53,455 nucleotides of DNA from Nocardia cerradoensis NBRC 101014 (GTDB taxonomy: Bacteria; Actinomycetota; Actinomycetes; Mycobacteriales; Mycobacteriaceae). The stretch spans positions 1-53,455 of the forward strand of contig NZ_BAFW01000114.1 of assembly GCF_000308535.1 (NCBI RefSeq). Reading direction: 5' to 3'. Position 1 is the first letter of the stretch; each line of letters starts with the position of its first letter. The notes under the pieces are model-generated. The model was not told the DNA's origin. It searched no databases and saw only the letters and a list, made by a program, of their open reading frames with translations. Shown one piece after another: positions 25,744-34,734 of this stretch. A program made the position numbers and the translations under genes.

Positions 25744-27060
25744 GTGAGCACCAGCCTGCCGCACGCCCAGCAACGACGTTCGGTGGCCGCCGCGGCCATG
25801 GGTAACGCCACCGAGTGGTACGACTACGGCGTCTACGCCGCCACGGCCTCCTATCTGACCGACGCGTTCTTCCCCGGTTCGCTGGGCACCTTGGGCACAC
25901 TGCTCGGTTTCGCCATCTCCTTCGTGCTGCGCCCGATCGGCGGCATGGTGTGGGGTCCGCTCGGCGACCGGGTGGGCCGCAAAGTCGTGCTGGCCACGAC
26001 GATCCTGCTGATGGCCGCGGCCACGGGCTGCATCGGCATCCTGCCCACCCATTCGGCGGTGGGTATCGCCGCGCCGATCCTGCTGATCCTGTTGCGCGTC
26101 GTGCAGGGTTTCTCGACCGGCGGTGAATACGGTGGCGCGGCCACCTACATCGCGGAATCGACCGATGAGCGCCGCCGCGGATTCCTCGGCAGCTTCCTCG
26201 AATTCGGCACGCTGTGCGGATTCGTCGGTGGCTCCACGGTGGTCCTGATCCTGCAGGTGCTGCTCTCCGACGACGCGATGCAAACGTGGGGCTGGCGCAT
26301 CCCGTTCCTGCTGGCGGTGCCGCTGGGCCTGATCGGATGGTATCTGCGCAGCAAGCTCGACGAATCGCCGGTGTTCACCGAGGTCGCCGAGCATCAGAAG
26401 GCCCAGGGCGGGCTGCGGATTCTGCTGCGCGACTACCGCCGCGAACTGCTGACCATCGCCGGGCTGGTGGTCGCGCTCAACGTCGTCAACTACACGCTGC
26501 TGGCGTATCAGCCGACTTATCTGCACAACACTTTGGGCATGGGCGATTCCGAGACCACGGCGATGGTGCTGATCGGTCAGATCGTGATGGCGCTGGTGCT
26601 GCCGATCTCGGGTGCGGTCTCCGACCGGGTGGGGCGGCGGCCGATGTGGCTGGTGTCGCTGGTGGGGCTGGCGGTGCTGGCGATCCCGATGTACTGGCTG
26701 ATGGGTCAGGGTGCGGCGTGGGCGATCGTCGGCTTCGTCGTGCTCGGCCTGCTCTATGTTCCGCAGCTGTCGACGATTTCGGCGACGTTCCCGGCGATCT
26801 TCCCGACGCAGGTTCGGTACGCGGGATTCGCGTTGGGCTACAACATTTCCACCGCCGCGTTCGGTGGTACCGCACCGCTGATCAACGAGTCGGTCATCGA
26901 CGCCACCGGCTGGCATCTGTTCCCCGCCTATTACATGGTCGGGGCGTGCCTGGTGGGTCTGGTGGCGTGGTTCTTCCTGCGGGAGACCGCAGGGGTTTCG
27001 CTGGCCGGTACGGAGGTTCCCGACGCGGCCGACGAGGAACCGGTTCCGCAGCCGACCTGA
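25744..27060 (+). CDS. MHS-family major facilitator transporter (ProP/ShiA-like)
   Basis: A 438-residue metabolite:H+ symporter with 12 predicted helices. Family marks are MGNATEWYDYGVYAATASYL in helix 1, the loop 2-3 motif GDRVGRKVVL, RVVQGFSTGGEYGGAATYIA in helix 4, and a second GAVSDRVGRRPMW between helices 8 and 9. MHS members import compatible solutes such as proline/betaine, or organic acids. The specificity cannot be read from the sequence. The GTG at 25744 has GAGGAG 8 nt upstream. It is divergent from the APC permease. Confidence 0.92.
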   Translation: MSTSLPHAQQRRSVAAAAMGNATEWYDYGVYAATASYLTDAFFPGSLGTLGTLLGFAISFVLRPIGGMVWGPLGDRVGRKVVLATTILLMAAATGCIGILPTHSAVGIAAPILLILLRVVQGFSTGGEYGGAATYIAESTDERRRGFLGSFLEFGTLCGFVGGSTVVLILQVLLSDDAMQTWGWRIPFLLAVPLGLIGWYLRSKLDESPVFTEVAEHQKAQGGLRILLRDYRRELLTIAGLVVALNVVNYTLLAYQPTYLHNTLGMGDSETTAMVLIGQIVMALVLPISGAVSDRVGRRPMWLVSLVGLAVLAIPMYWLMGQGAAWAIVGFVVLGLLYVPQLSTISATFPAIFPTQVRYAGFALGYNISTAAFGGTAPLINESVIDATGWHLFPAYYMVGACLVGLVAWFFLRETAGVSLAGTEVPDAADEEPVPQPT

Positions 27061-27156
27061 GTCGTCCGGTCCACGGCTTGCGGCGGATGCCGCGCTCGTG
27101 TGTGATCGAGCGAGCCCGCACGCGGCAGGCACGGCCGGAAGGAACGACGAGTCCAG

Positions 27157-28917
27157 ATGCTCCCACTGGAGTCCGGTGATCCGGCGACCATCGGCCCGTA
27201 TCGTCTGCTCGGGGTGCTCGGCGCCGGTGGGATGGGCCGGGTCTATCTGGGCCGCAACGCCGGTGGCCGCACGGTCGCGGTGAAGGTGGTGCGCCCGGAT
27301 CTGTCCGATGATCCCGAGTTCCGCACCCGATTCCGGCGGGAGGTGGCCGCGGCGAGACGGGTGACGGGTGCGCACGCGGTCCCGGTGCTGGATGCCGATG
27401 TGGAGGCGCAGCGGCCGTGGCTGGCGACCGGGTATGTGGCGGGGTTGTCGTTGCGCGAGGCGGTGGATTCGTTCGGGCCGCTGCCGGAATCGGCGCTGGT
27501 GGCGCTGGCGGCGGGTTTGGCGCGGGCGCTGGGCGATGTGCACGCGGCGGGGGTGGTGCACCGCGACCTGAAACCGTCCAACGTGCTGCTGACCCTCGAC
27601 GGGCCGCGGCTGATCGATTTCGGCATCGCCCGCGCCGTCGACGACGACGCGCTCACCACGACCGGCAAGGTGATCGGTTCGCCGGGATATATGGCGCCGG
27701 AACATATTTCGGGCGATGCGCCGGTGGGTCCGGCGGTCGATGTGTTCGCACTCGGCGGGGTGCTGGTGTATGCCGCCAGCGGCAGCGGGCCGTTCGGTTC
27801 GGGTGATTCGATTCCGATGCTGTGGCGGGTGATGCAGGAACCGGCTCGGCTCGACGGCCTGCCTGCGGCGTTGCGTCCGCTCGCTGGGGCGTATCTGGAC
27901 AAACAGCCCGGTAATCGCCCGACGCCCGCCGATATCGAACGACGGTGTGCGGCTTTGGGTGACGCCCGCTCGGGGTGGTTGCCGGGACCGATCCTGGAGG
28001 CGATCAGCCGCCAGGCGGTGATGCTGCTGGATCTGGATTCCGGTGCGGCGCCGCACGTTCCGTCACCGCTGGCCGGAACGCCCGAACTTCCCTCGACGCT
28101 GATCGGATCGGCGGGCCGGACCGGTGCCACCGGGCCTCCGCCCACGCCCGTTGCGCCGAGCGAGGGTTTCGCGACGACCGTTCGGCGATCACGTCCGGGC
28201 GAGACGGGCCGGCCCTTACCCGATAGGTCGGGTCGACCCATGAACACCGGCATGCCCGGGCAGGCGGGTTCATGGCCCGGTCCGCCGTCGCAACCCCCCG
28301 CGTCCTGGGCTCCCCACGGTGTCACTCCGGGCGCCGGGCACAGTGAAAACCCTCTTGCACAGCGGGTTTCGTCGCGGCGCCGGGTGGTCGTGCTCGGATG
28401 CGTGGCGGTGCTGTTGGTGGCCGCGGCGGTGATCAGTGCCGTACTCGCCTTCCGCGGTGCGTCCTCGGACGGTCCGGGATCGGCAACCGGCACCGACACC
28501 GCGGTCGAGACCGGCGCTGCGGAGGAGACGTCGACACCGGAGACGACGGCCGAGACGACGGCCGCGGCGAGCGAGTTGTCGGCGCTGCCCGCCGATTACG
28601 CGGGCACGTGGAAGGGCACCGCGACCGACGGGCTGGCTACCTACGACATCGTCGTCACCCTGCGCGCGGGCGCGGTGGGGACGGAACTGGGCAGTGCGAG
28701 CAATACCGGCCGGACCAGTGGTGTCACCTGCCGGCGCGCCGAAACCCTCACCTCGGCGAGCGAGTCCGTGATCACGCTGCGCGCCCGCTTGGTGTCGGGG
28801 CCGACATGTATGGACGACGGTCAGTCCTCCACCCTCACGCTGAACCCGGATCACACCGTCGCCTATTCGATGACCGGTCCGATCGGCGCCATCTCCGGGA
28901 CACTACGACGCCAGTAA
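27157..28917 (+). CDS. Transmembrane serine/threonine protein kinase (PknB/Hanks type)
   Basis: A 586-residue receptor-like kinase. The kinase domain (residues 13-275) has GVLGAGGMGRVYLG (Gly loop), VAVKVV (Lys), VVHRDLKPSNVLLT (catalytic loop), LIDFGIAR (DFG) and GSPGYMAPEHI (APE). A Pro/Ser/Gly-rich juxtamembrane linker follows to about 405. One helix, VVVLGCVAVLLVAAAVISAV, spans the membrane. A Thr/Glu-rich stalk leads to an external domain of about 110 residues, whose two Cys (VTCRRAE, GPTCMDD) may form a disulfide. It is not a PASTA domain. A GGAAGGAACGACG RBS precedes the ATG. The ligand is unknown. Confidence 0.93.
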   Translation: MLPLESGDPATIGPYRLLGVLGAGGMGRVYLGRNAGGRTVAVKVVRPDLSDDPEFRTRFRREVAAARRVTGAHAVPVLDADVEAQRPWLATGYVAGLSLREAVDSFGPLPESALVALAAGLARALGDVHAAGVVHRDLKPSNVLLTLDGPRLIDFGIARAVDDDALTTTGKVIGSPGYMAPEHISGDAPVGPAVDVFALGGVLVYAASGSGPFGSGDSIPMLWRVMQEPARLDGLPAALRPLAGAYLDKQPGNRPTPADIERRCAALGDARSGWLPGPILEAISRQAVMLLDLDSGAAPHVPSPLAGTPELPSTLIGSAGRTGATGPPPTPVAPSEGFATTVRRSRPGETGRPLPDRSGRPMNTGMPGQAGSWPGPPSQPPASWAPHGVTPGAGHSENPLAQRVSSRRRVVVLGCVAVLLVAAAVISAVLAFRGASSDGPGSATGTDTAVETGAAEETSTPETTAETTAAASELSALPADYAGTWKGTATDGLATYDIVVTLRAGAVGTELGSASNTGRTSGVTCRRAETLTSASESVITLRARLVSGPTCMDDGQSSTLTLNPDHTVAYSMTGPIGAISGTLRRQ

Positions 28918-28954
28918 ACACTGTTGCAGGACAATGGCTTTCGCCACACTCGCC

Positions 28955-29950
28955 TCACGAAGGCAGGCGCACCATCGCGATGGCCGGTTCGCTGAGGCTG
29001 CCCAGGTACAGGGTGCCGCCGGATTCGGCGACGCCGGTGACCATCGCGTACCGGTCGGCTTCGCGTTGCAGGTCGTGGACGAGGGTGCTGTGGAAGTCGT
29101 AGGCCTGCACCCAGACGGTGCGGGCAGGTTTCGGCTGCAGCGCGGGCGGTATCGCGCGCACGATCCGGCGCAGCACGCCGGGTAACGGAAGCAGCCTGTC
29201 CAGGATCGGGTTTCGCGGTGTGACGAGCGCGGCCCAGATGTGGCCGTCGCTGCCGAGTCCGAGGTTGTCGGGGCAGCCGGGCAGGTTCTCCACGAGGGAG
29301 TCGGTGTGCCCGGCGCGGGGTCCGGTGAGGTGGTGGCGGGCGATGCGGTACCCGCCCGTTTCGGCGACCAGTACGCAGGAGCGGTCGGGGGCCAGGACGA
29401 TGCCGTTGGCGAATTGCAGTCCGTCGACGAGGGTGTCGACGCGGCCGTCGGGAGTGCGGCGCAGCAGCCGGCCGGTGCCGGAGTGTTCGAGGATATCGCC
29501 CATGTAGTCGTCGAGCGGGTAGCGGCGGGTGGATTCGGAGAAGTACACGGTGCCGTCGGTGTCGGCGACGACGTTGCTGGCGAAATTCAGCGGCACGCCG
29601 TCGACCCGGTCGCAGAGGGTTTCCAGGGTGCCGTGCGGGCGGTCCAGGCGCAGCAGTCCGCGGTCGGCGTCGCAGATCAGCAGCGAGCCGTCGGCCTCGG
29701 CGTGCAGGCCCAGGGGGCGGCCGCCGGTGTGGGCGATCTGCTCGACCGCACCGGTGGCCGGGTCGACGGCGAGGACGGCGCCGTCGGCGATGCCGGTGAG
29801 GATCCGCCCGTCGGGGGCGAGTACCACGTCCTCGGGGCCGGCGCCGGGGAGTTCGAGCAGCCGCGGCTCGGGCATGGGCGGTTCGCTGTGCGGGGCGCGG
29901 GCCCGGGCGGGCGCCGGCGGGGGAGTCCAACGGGTCGGCTGGAAAGACAT
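28955..29950 (-). CDS. SMP-30/gluconolactonase/strictosidine synthase-like beta-propeller
   Basis: A 331-residue six-bladed propeller. Blades are marked by EDVVLAPDGRILTGIADGAV, LGLHAEADGSLLICDADRGL, NVVADTDGTVYFSESTRRYP, ANGIVLAPDRSCVLVAETGG and CPDNLGLGSDGHIWAALVTP. The N at LQFANG and D at CPDN fit the metal-site positions of the family, which contains lactonases and related esterases. The first 30 residues are Pro/Ala-rich without a clear signal peptide. It starts 43 bp after the DUF3556 stop on the same strand and may be the last gene of that operon. Confidence 0.85.
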   Translation of the reverse strand: MSFQPTRWTPPPAPARARAPHSEPPMPEPRLLELPGAGPEDVVLAPDGRILTGIADGAVLAVDPATGAVEQIAHTGGRPLGLHAEADGSLLICDADRGLLRLDRPHGTLETLCDRVDGVPLNFASNVVADTDGTVYFSESTRRYPLDDYMGDILEHSGTGRLLRRTPDGRVDTLVDGLQFANGIVLAPDRSCVLVAETGGYRIARHHLTGPRAGHTDSLVENLPGCPDNLGLGSDGHIWAALVTPRNPILDRLLPLPGVLRRIVRAIPPALQPKPARTVWVQAYDFHSTLVHDLQREADRYAMVTGVAESGGTLYLGSLSEPAIAMVRLPS

Positions 29951-29993
29951 GACTCACCATACCCACGCCCGGCGACCGCGCCGCGCGCTCGTG

Positions 29994-31736
29994 TCAGGCG
30001 GGCACGGTCGGGCCGGCGGTGCTGGTGATGTGGACGGGCAGGTTGTCGGCCCACGGCTGGCTTTCCACCATGTCGGCGACTCGCACTGTGCCCCTTTCGA
30101 ATTCGCCGGTGGCGGCGTCGACGAGGCGGTAGGCCTGCACCTGGGTGTGGATGGGCTGGGCGTCGAGCAGGACGATCCGGACTTCGCCGGGTTCGAAGTG
30201 GCAGCGCTGTTGCAGGGCGGCGATGAGTTGTTCGTTGTGCATGTGCCCGTCGCCGAAGTTCCAGCCGATGGCGGTGCTGCAGATGCGTTCGCCGTCGGTG
30301 ATGGTGTATTCGTCCTCGCGGCCGGTGGGCATGGCGCGGTGCACGAGGGTGAACAGCGCGCGGCCGTGGGTGTTCATGGCGCGGAAGGCGTAACCGAGAT
30401 ACAGGGGGATCTGGGCTCGGTCCTTGCCGTAGTAGCGCTCCATCTGCGCCTGCGGCATGCTCGCGATCGCGACGATGTTGCGGTCGATCTTCTGCGCCGC
30501 CGAGGGTTTGACGCACCACACCGTGGTGTCCCAGTTGCCGGCGTAGTAGCGCATCCCGGGCAGGAACGAGATCCGCGAGGGCAGCAGGTTGCCGGTGATC
30601 ACGATCGCGACGAGCACCGCGAACAGCAGAACGGGCAGCCACGGGTGTTCGGCGGCGGCGAAGCCGATATCGGCGTGGGCGACGAACAGCACCCCGAGCC
30701 CGAAGATCATGAACACATTCCACTCGAGCGGCACGCCCATCGGGATGGCGGTGAGGATCACCAGGTGGAAGCACAGCAGGATCACCGCGGCCACCGCGGT
30801 GGGCCGGCCGCCGTGGGAGAAGAACAGCACGATCGGCGCGCACATCTCCACCGCGGTGCCGCTGTGGGCGACCCACCGCGACAGCCGGCCCGGGCGCAGG
30901 TCGTCGGGGAAGTCGGCGAAGAAGCGGCGCTTCAACCATCGCGGGCGCACGATCGGGCTGTTGGACATCATGGTCGAGACCACGAACGGGAAGTGCCGGT
31001 TCAGTTTCGAGGTCGCCGCACCCATCCAGATGACGACGAAGACGAGTTTGGCGGCGAGGATGGCATCGGCGCCGCCGAACAGGAACGCCACCGCGAGCGA
31101 GCCGTACACCTCGCCGCGCGCGGCCAGGAAGATCACCTTGTCGCGCAGTCCCAGTACCGCGAGCACGGCGACGACGAGGCCGACGTGCCAGGCAGGCAGC
31201 AGTCCGACGGTGGTGTCGAGGGCGGGAATCGGGCCGGTGCCGTCGGACAGCAGCGCCCACAGCAGCAGCGCCAGCAGCAGCGCGTAGAGCGCGGCATCGA
31301 CCGGGGTGCGGGCGGTTCCGCGGGTGAGCGGGACGACGCGCGGCCACGGTGGGAGCCGGATCGTGCCGGGCCGCAGCCAGTACAGAATCGATCCCATCGG
31401 CGGGAAGTAGCGGTTGTTGAGCGGGCCGAATCCGCAACCGAGCCCGATCACTTCGAACAGCATCGTGTAGAGCACGACCTTTTCGAACACGATCGGTTCC
31501 GACCACCAGCTACCGACGTCGGTGAATCCGTCGATGCCGCTGGTGCTCAGCGCGAACAGCCAGCCACCGAGGATGTAGAGGCAGATCTTGACCACATAGA
31601 ACAGGTGCAGCACCACCGGTGTGCCGAAGCCGACCTCGGCCCAGTGCCGCGCCATGAGCCGGATGCGCTCACTGCGGTCGCTGTTGTCCCACTGCTGCTG
31701 ATCGACGACCGGCAGTTCCGGTTGAACGAACCCCAT
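29994..31736 (-). CDS. DUF3556 integral membrane protein
   Basis: A 580-residue actinobacterial membrane protein of the DUF3556 family, with about eight hydrophobic helices (VVLHLFYVVKICLYILGGWL, AALYALLLALLLWALLS, HVGLVVAVLAVLGL, VAAVILLCFHLVILTAIPMG and others) and a soluble C-terminal part after residue 400. The N-terminus MGFVQPELPVVDQQQWDNSD is typical. The function is unknown. Homologues occur with lipid and sterol genes in mycolic-acid bacteria. The ATG at 31736, with GGAGAG upstream, is preferred to the TTG one codon earlier. It begins 30 bp after the thiolase-like gene and shares its promoter. Confidence 0.88.
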   Translation of the reverse strand: MGFVQPELPVVDQQQWDNSDRSERIRLMARHWAEVGFGTPVVLHLFYVVKICLYILGGWLFALSTSGIDGFTDVGSWWSEPIVFEKVVLYTMLFEVIGLGCGFGPLNNRYFPPMGSILYWLRPGTIRLPPWPRVVPLTRGTARTPVDAALYALLLALLLWALLSDGTGPIPALDTTVGLLPAWHVGLVVAVLAVLGLRDKVIFLAARGEVYGSLAVAFLFGGADAILAAKLVFVVIWMGAATSKLNRHFPFVVSTMMSNSPIVRPRWLKRRFFADFPDDLRPGRLSRWVAHSGTAVEMCAPIVLFFSHGGRPTAVAAVILLCFHLVILTAIPMGVPLEWNVFMIFGLGVLFVAHADIGFAAAEHPWLPVLLFAVLVAIVITGNLLPSRISFLPGMRYYAGNWDTTVWCVKPSAAQKIDRNIVAIASMPQAQMERYYGKDRAQIPLYLGYAFRAMNTHGRALFTLVHRAMPTGREDEYTITDGERICSTAIGWNFGDGHMHNEQLIAALQQRCHFEPGEVRIVLLDAQPIHTQVQAYRLVDAATGEFERGTVRVADMVESQPWADNLPVHITSTAGPTVPA

Positions 31737-31766
31737 CAATCTCTCCGTTCCCGCATCCGCGGCCGG

Positions 31767-33287
31767 TCACGGCACCATGACCGCGGTGTTGCCCTTCTCG
31801 CTCGACGTGACGAGGATGTCGCGGCCGATCGGATCATCCACCGCGGCAAGGCTTTCCGGCGCCATCAACGCCAGGAACCGGCTGTCGTCGGCGTGCAGGC
31901 GCCCGACGACCAGTCCGGTGCGCGGCTCGAATGCGTGGCGCACGGTGTAGGTTTCGATCCGCGCGGGCCCGTCGGCGCGCGCCCGGCTGGGCACCCGCGG
32001 GGCTGCCACCACCGCGCGCTGCAACTCTGCGCTGCGGTCGGGCGCCCAGGGCGCCGGCGTGGTCGAATACACCCCGACCGAATATTTGCTCATGATGCCG
32101 CCGTTGGCGCCCACCAGCCCGAAAGCGCCGGGCTGCTCGCGCATCCGGGCCACCGTTTCGGCGATCGCGTGCATCGAGTAGTTGTTGCCGGGGCCGCCGA
32201 AGAACGGCAACCCGCCGGTCACGGTGAGCCCGTGCGGGTCGTCGGTGGCCAGCCCGGTGCCGTCGCAGAAGTTGAACACCGCGACGGGGAAGCAGCTGTA
32301 GAGGTCGAGGGTGGTGAGGTCGTCGATCCCGATTCCGGCCACCCGCAACGCTTCTCGCGCCGCCGCACACGCGGTGGGTGCGGCGCCGAGGTCGGGGCGC
32401 GCGAGCAGGGTCTGCTCCTCGAGGTCGGCGTGGCCGCGCAGATACACCAGTTTGTCGTCGGGAACGCCGAGTTCGCGGGCTCTGCCCAGCGACATCACCA
32501 CGGCCGCGGCGCCGAGGTTGACCAGATCGCGGGCCACCATCAGGCGCGGATACGGGTCGCAGATCATCCGGTTCGCGTCGGTGACGGATGCCAGTTCCTC
32601 GGCGCTGCGCTCGACCGGCGCGGCGGCGAGGGGGTTCTTCGCGGCCACGGAGGTGAACGGCGCCAGCAGTTTTCCCATGTCCAGGCGATACTGCTGCGGT
32701 GTCGCGCCCACGCGCGCGCGGCGGGCGTTCTCGAGCAGGCCGTATTGGGTGGGTGCGCCCATGACGGCGTGGGCGATGAGGTTGTCGTCGACGAACGATT
32801 CGTATCCGAAACCGCGGTCCTCGAGTTGGCCGCCGACGGTTTCGGTGAAGTCGGGTTTGTCGTCTCGTCCGGCGTAGTAGCGCTCGGTGGAGATCGCGTC
32901 GGATCCGGTGATCAGCACCGATTCCAGTCGCCCGGCGGCGATCTCGGCGGCGAATTCGGTGAGCAGATGTTGCGGGCCCTGCCCGCCGACCACCTCGAGC
33001 ACGGCGCGGGCCGGGGCGATGCCCAGTCGCCGTGCCACCGAGCGCGGATAGTTGTCCGAGCGGCCGAGCGGGGCGCGCACCGGCGCCGAGATCTCGAATT
33101 GGCGTACCCCGGCGATGAGTTGAACGCTCGCGGCGGCCGCGGTGTAGCGGATGCCGGTGTCCTCGAGGGCGGCGCGGGCGGCCGCGGCGGCGAGGTCGAC
33201 CGACGACATCTGCCGGTAGTCGGAGGTGTCGATGCGGTCGATCGCCTGCCCGACGCCCACGACGACCGGTGTCCGCGAATCCACCAT
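31767..33287 (-). CDS. Thiolase-like acetyl-CoA acetyltransferase
   Basis: A 506-residue thiolase-fold protein. RTPVVVGVGQAIDRIDTSDY starts the N-terminal core, and LDLYSCFPVAVFNFC and FGGPGNNYSMHAIAETVARM mark the C-terminal half. The nucleophilic Cys of true thiolases is absent (GGQGPQHLLTEFAAEIAAG), as in SCP-x-like and lipid-transfer/aldolase-related members. It is a paralogue of the middle domain of the 12107-15082 fusion. Steroid or branched-lipid degradation is inferred from the KstR-type box upstream. Its ATG overlaps the stop of a 15-codon leader (TGATG). Confidence 0.87.
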   Translation of the reverse strand: MVDSRTPVVVGVGQAIDRIDTSDYRQMSSVDLAAAAARAALEDTGIRYTAAAASVQLIAGVRQFEISAPVRAPLGRSDNYPRSVARRLGIAPARAVLEVVGGQGPQHLLTEFAAEIAAGRLESVLITGSDAISTERYYAGRDDKPDFTETVGGQLEDRGFGYESFVDDNLIAHAVMGAPTQYGLLENARRARVGATPQQYRLDMGKLLAPFTSVAAKNPLAAAPVERSAEELASVTDANRMICDPYPRLMVARDLVNLGAAAVVMSLGRARELGVPDDKLVYLRGHADLEEQTLLARPDLGAAPTACAAAREALRVAGIGIDDLTTLDLYSCFPVAVFNFCDGTGLATDDPHGLTVTGGLPFFGGPGNNYSMHAIAETVARMREQPGAFGLVGANGGIMSKYSVGVYSTTPAPWAPDRSAELQRAVVAAPRVPSRARADGPARIETYTVRHAFEPRTGLVVGRLHADDSRFLALMAPESLAAVDDPIGRDILVTSSEKGNTAVMVP

Positions 33288-33334
33288 CAGCGGATCCCAC
33301 CACTGCGTGCGGCCGTGCCGGCTCCCCGTCTCAT
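33287..33334 (-). CDS. Leader peptide MRRGAGTAARSGGIR, coupled to the thiolase gene
   Basis: A 15-codon frame that starts with ATG exactly 7 nt after the -10-like TACATT (minus strand, 33347-33342). It stops with TGA that overlaps the thiolase ATG as TGATG. This geometry is that of a leaderless start followed by termination-reinitiation, and the thiolase ATG itself has only a weak RBS (GGGATCC). Arg-rich peptides of this size can influence translation of the next gene. It may be a chance frame, as only position and coupling support it. Confidence 0.45.
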   Translation of the reverse strand: MRRGAGTAARSGGIR

Positions 33335-33341
33335 GGGAGTG

Positions 33342-33347
33342 AATGTA
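33342..33347 (-). promoter_or_regulatory. -10 element of the thiolase-DUF3556 operon
   Basis: TACATT on the minus strand, 7 nt before the leader ATG. A GTAACA-like -35 lies 17 bp upstream and overlaps the KstR-type box. Confidence 0.45.
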
Positions 33348-33357
33348 ACACGGGAAA

Positions 33358-33371
33358 TAGAACCTGTTACA
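33358..33371. promoter_or_regulatory. KstR-type operator
   Basis: TAGAACCTGTTACA fits every fixed position of the 14-bp motif TnnAACnnGTTnnA known for KstR, the TetR repressor of cholesterol catabolism in mycolic-acid bacteria. It lies over the presumed -35 of the thiolase-DUF3556 operon. A broader inverted repeat, TGTAACA (33344-33350) and TGTTACA (33365-33371), overlaps it. Confidence 0.6.
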
Positions 33372-33381
33372 GACGTTTGTC

Positions 33382-34251
33382 TCAGGTGGTGGCTCGTTGT
33401 GAGGCCGCGGCGTGCTCGCCGAGATCGGCGAGGGTGAGCCGATGCCGTGGCGCGTGGTCGACGACGGTGTGGCTGGTGGTCACCAGATCGGGGCCGACGT
33501 GCAGCAACCGGCCCACCGGCAGCTCACGCCAGCCGGGATCGGCGTCCATGCGTTCGGTGGCGATCACCACGGCCGGATGGTCGGCGAGCGCGGGTGAGTG
33601 GGCGCGCAGGGGCCCGGTGCCTGCGTGGTCGAGATGTTTGCCGCCGCCGGGCCCGCCCGCGGCGCGTTCGAGGACGAACAGGTCGTGGGTGTCGGGGTAG
33701 CGCAGCGCCCAGAGATCCTGCGCGGTGGTGAGCACGAAGTTGAGCGCGAACACCGGCAGGTTGTCCGCGATCCACCCGACCGCCGCACCGATCCCGGCGA
33801 CGACATCGCCGTCGTGTTCGTCGACGCAGCGGGTGATGAGCGCGAAGACCCGCTCGGAATCGGTTTGCCCGGTGACCAGTTCGCGGTAGTCACCCAGGGC
33901 GCGTTCCAGTTCCGGCAGTCCGCCGACGACGCCGTTGTGGGCGAACAGCCGCCCGTGTTGTTCGAACGGGTGGGTGTTGGCTGCGACCGTCGCCCCGGTG
34001 GACGCGTAGCGCACGTGGGCGAGGAAGGTCGCCGACTCGCACTCCATCGCCTCGCGGACGAACTGTTGGTCCTCGTAGGCGGCGATGGGCTGCTTGCGCA
34101 CCAGCGGTTCGCCGTCGGCTTCGAAGGTGCCCAGCCCGGTGCCGTCGGGTTCGCGGCGGCTCTGGCGGGCCAGGCTGTCGGAGGCCTCCAGCAACCAGAA
34201 CGTCGCGTGCACCCGCTGCGGTGCCGCGCTGAGCCCGAACAATCGGCACAT
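33382..34251 (-). CDS. Class II glutamine amidotransferase (YafJ-like)
   Basis: A 289-residue Ntn-fold amidotransferase. After removal of Met the nucleophile is Cys2 (MCRLFGLSAAPQRVHATFWL). ESATFLAHVRYASTGATVAA and HPFEQHGRLFAHNGVVGGLP carry the substrate-binding Arg and Asn-Gly of the family. There is no synthetase domain, so it releases ammonia for an unknown acceptor or acts as an amidase. It differs from EgtC of ergothioneine synthesis in its N-terminus (MCRLFG rather than MCRHLG). An RBS, GAAAGGTG, precedes the ATG. It stands alone. The upstream 34252-34488 spacer holds no clear element. Confidence 0.9.
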   Translation of the reverse strand: MCRLFGLSAAPQRVHATFWLLEASDSLARQSRREPDGTGLGTFEADGEPLVRKQPIAAYEDQQFVREAMECESATFLAHVRYASTGATVAANTHPFEQHGRLFAHNGVVGGLPELERALGDYRELVTGQTDSERVFALITRCVDEHDGDVVAGIGAAVGWIADNLPVFALNFVLTTAQDLWALRYPDTHDLFVLERAAGGPGGGKHLDHAGTGPLRAHSPALADHPAVVIATERMDADPGWRELPVGRLLHVGPDLVTTSHTVVDHAPRHRLTLADLGEHAAASQRATT

Positions 34252-34488
34252 CGATTCACCTTTCGCCGCACCGGCGCGGACCCGATGACCCGTGCCGAAC
34301 GAAACCGCTTGTCGCGGTTGGATATTCAGTGAACGAGCCAGGGGGAGCCGAGCCGAGAACGCGGCCCGGGCCGCCGAATCGACCCTACCCGGCCGCCGCG
34401 AAACGCGGGGCCCTTCGACCCTGGATCGGCGGTTGCCCGCAGTGCACTATGAGGGGATCGATACGCGGCGGATCGGAGCGGGGTGCTC

Positions 34489-34728
34489 ATGGCGAGGAAA
34501 CGGTGGAGCGAGCTGAGCGAGCGGACGCGGCGGCTGATCGTGGCCGCGACCGTGGTGGAAGGGATTCTGAAACTGGCGGCGCTCGTGGATATCGCGCGCC
34601 GGCCGGCCGGCGAGATCCGAGGGTCGAAACTGCGGTGGGCGACCGCGGTGACGCTGCTCAACTCGGGGGGTGCGGTGCCGATCGCCTACTTCCTCGCCGG
34701 GCGCCGGCAACCGGGCACCCACTCCTGA
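34489..34728 (+). CDS. Small membrane-associated protein
   Basis: A 79-residue protein: basic N-terminus (MARKRWSELSERTRRLIV), a hydrophobic helix (VAATVVEGILKLAALVDIA), a basic linker, and a second hydrophobic segment (AVTLLNSGGAVPIAYFLAG). This fits a small actinobacterial two-helix membrane protein family with no known function. The ATG at 34489 has GGAGCGGGG upstream and is preferred to the GTG at 34483. It is convergent with the next small gene, leaving 6 bp between stops. Confidence 0.75.
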   Translation: MARKRWSELSERTRRLIVAATVVEGILKLAALVDIARRPAGEIRGSKLRWATAVTLLNSGGAVPIAYFLAGRRQPGTHS

Positions 34729-34734
34729 GCCCGG

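Noticed and set aside
25594..28056. Open frame of 820 codons on the minus strand
   Set aside because: It is antisense to the MHS transporter and the kinase and full of His/Arg/Gln runs typical of shadow frames.
29529..33437. Open frame of 1302 codons on the plus strand
   Set aside because: It is antisense to the SMP-30, DUF3556 and thiolase genes, which have clear family motifs. Very high GC removes stops from the opposite strand, and the product is low-complexity Arg/Gly/Val without motifs.
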